Below are positions 6,226 to 7,059 of a stretch of 7,059 nt of DNA, one piece after another. Source of the DNA: an uncultured Lachnospiraceae bacterium (GTDB lineage: Bacteria; Bacillota_A; Clostridia; Lachnospirales; Lachnospiraceae); the NCBI GenBank assembly GCA_902767195.1, contig CACXGS010000208.1:1-7059 (forward strand), given 5' to 3'. A program made the position numbers and the translations under genes. The notes under the pieces are model-generated. The model was given only the letters and a program-made list of their open reading frames with translations. It did not search any database and had not been told where the DNA came from. Every line of letters starts with the position of its first letter. The first letter of the stretch is position 1.

Positions 6226-7059
6226 ATGATCATTCACAAGCTCACTGACGGGGATACTGTTCACAAATATAATCAATGTATTGTTGTTCTCTTTTCAGGT
6301 AAGCGTCATGTCATCAGTACCGGCCCCAATAACGGGGGATACCGGGAGGACCTCCAGGCTGTTTTCAACCAGGATGCCAATCCCGGTCCTGGTATGCCCT
6401 GTGTGCTCAAGGGTGACACTTACGAGAGCCACATGAATGTGGTGGCACTGGAAGATCTGGGTCTTCCGCCAGACCGGTGCTCCGGCCTGTGCACTGCTGC
6501 AAGTATGGAGAATGCTTCGATACAGTCCCTCTCCTTCCGGGATCTTACTGTTACTGCTATCGTGACTGCCGGTATTGAACACAATGGCGGTCGGGCAGGT
6601 GATCCGGCAACTTTTTATGAGGAGAAAGGCTCATTTCAACCTGTTGCCCATGGGCCCGGAACAATCAACATTATTGTCCATACCAATGCCTCCCTTAGCC
6701 AGGGAGCCCTGGCAAGAACCCTGATTACCGTTTCCGAGGCAAAGTGCGCTGCCTTGCAGGAATTGATGGTGCCAAGCCACAACTCTTCCGGACTGGCAAC
6801 AGGGTCCGGGACCGATGGGATTATCAGTATCTGCAACCCCTCATCTCCCCTGGCTTTGACCAATGCCGGGAAGAACAGTAAGCTGGGTGAACTGATCGGG
6901 AAAACAGTGAAAGCCGCAGTCAAAGAATCTCTGCTCCGGCAAACCGGACTCTGCCCGGACAGGCAGAGAAACATCCTTCGGATCATGGGCCGGTTCGGCA
7001 TCGATGGAAATAAACTGTGGGAAAAGTGGAATCGTTGCCATGATAATGGCTGGAATAAG
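6226..7059 (+). CDS. cbiZ: Adenosylcobinamide amidohydrolase CbiZ, 3' end missing
   Basis: CbiZ cleaves the amide bond linking the aminopropanol arm to the corrin ring in adenosylcobinamide and, in some bacteria, in pseudocobalamin, releasing adenosylcobyric acid for rebuilding into the preferred cobamide. It is a cytoplasmic salvage and remodelling enzyme. The reading frame is open from the ATG at 6226 to the window edge: 278 codons, no stop. Family features are TAGIEHNGGRAGDP (114-127), GTINIIVHTNASLSQGALAR (145-164), VSEAKCAALQEL (169-180) and SSGLATGSGTDGII (187-200), the conserved CbiZ core, then GELIGKTVKAAV (221-232). After about residue 240 a basic extension rich in Arg and Trp continues past the edge and is not part of the core I recognise. 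AAGGGG eight bases upstream supports the start. It is divergent from the MATE gene and about 1.7 kb from the surface-protein operon. Its presence is the strongest pointer to corrinoids as the theme of this locus. Confidence 0.9.
   Translation, partial: MIIHKLTDGDTVHKYNQCIVVLFSGKRHVISTGPNNGGYREDLQAVFNQDANPGPGMPCVLKGDTYESHMNVVALEDLGLPPDRCSGLCTAASMENASIQSLSFRDLTVTAIVTAGIEHNGGRAGDPATFYEEKGSFQPVAHGPGTINIIVHTNASLSQGALARTLITVSEAKCAALQELMVPSHNSSGLATGSGTDGIISICNPSSPLALTNAGKNSKLGELIGKTVKAAVKESLLRQTGLCPDRQRNILRIMGRFGIDGNKLWEKWNRCHDNGWNK

Noticed and set aside
6295..7041. Minus-strand frames opposite cbiZ
   Set aside because: The plus strand is open throughout with conserved CbiZ motifs; the minus frames are short and without motifs.

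Overview
The window looks like a corrinoid (vitamin B12 family) uptake and salvage locus from a Gram-positive Firmicute, most likely a Clostridia/Lachnospiraceae-type gut anaerobe. The evidence is the strong AGGAGG-type ribosome sites, coding DNA of medium GC with AT-rich intergenic gaps, a lipoprotein plus a membrane-anchored surface protein with BIG2 (bacterial Ig-like) domains, and an energy-coupling factor (ECF) transporter gene. The genus cannot be fixed from sequence reading alone.

Layout, right to left. At 6226-7059 on the + strand is a 3'-truncated cbiZ (adenosylcobinamide amidohydrolase). Divergent from it, across a 142-bp gap, is a complete MATE-family exporter at 4731-6083 (-). A 233-bp AT-rich gap (4498-4730) with two good promoter candidates and an inverted repeat leads into a tight minus-strand operon. 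That operon holds (a) a 723-aa secreted, membrane-anchored protein with an alpha/alpha-barrel (prenyltransferase/squalene-oxidase-repeat) domain, two BIG2 domains and a C-terminal membrane anchor (2326-4497); (b) a 475-aa lipoprotein ending in a DUF4430/transcobalamin-C-like domain (858-2285); and (c) the 5' part of an EcfT-type transmembrane subunit (1-845), which runs off the left edge.

How the parts fit: vertebrate intrinsic factor and transcobalamin hold B12 between an N-terminal alpha6-alpha6 barrel and a C-terminal beta domain. Here the same two fold types are encoded as two separate surface proteins, in the same order, directly upstream of an ECF transporter subunit and near a corrinoid-remodelling enzyme. 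The simplest reading is a split, intrinsic-factor-like corrinoid capture device on the cell surface that hands its ligand to an ECF importer, with CbiZ converting incoming cobamides to cobyric acid inside the cell. This is an inference from domain types and gene context. The ECF S component and ATPases, which would settle the substrate, are outside the window.

No tRNA, rRNA, CRISPR array, insertion sequence or recognisable cobalamin riboswitch was seen.
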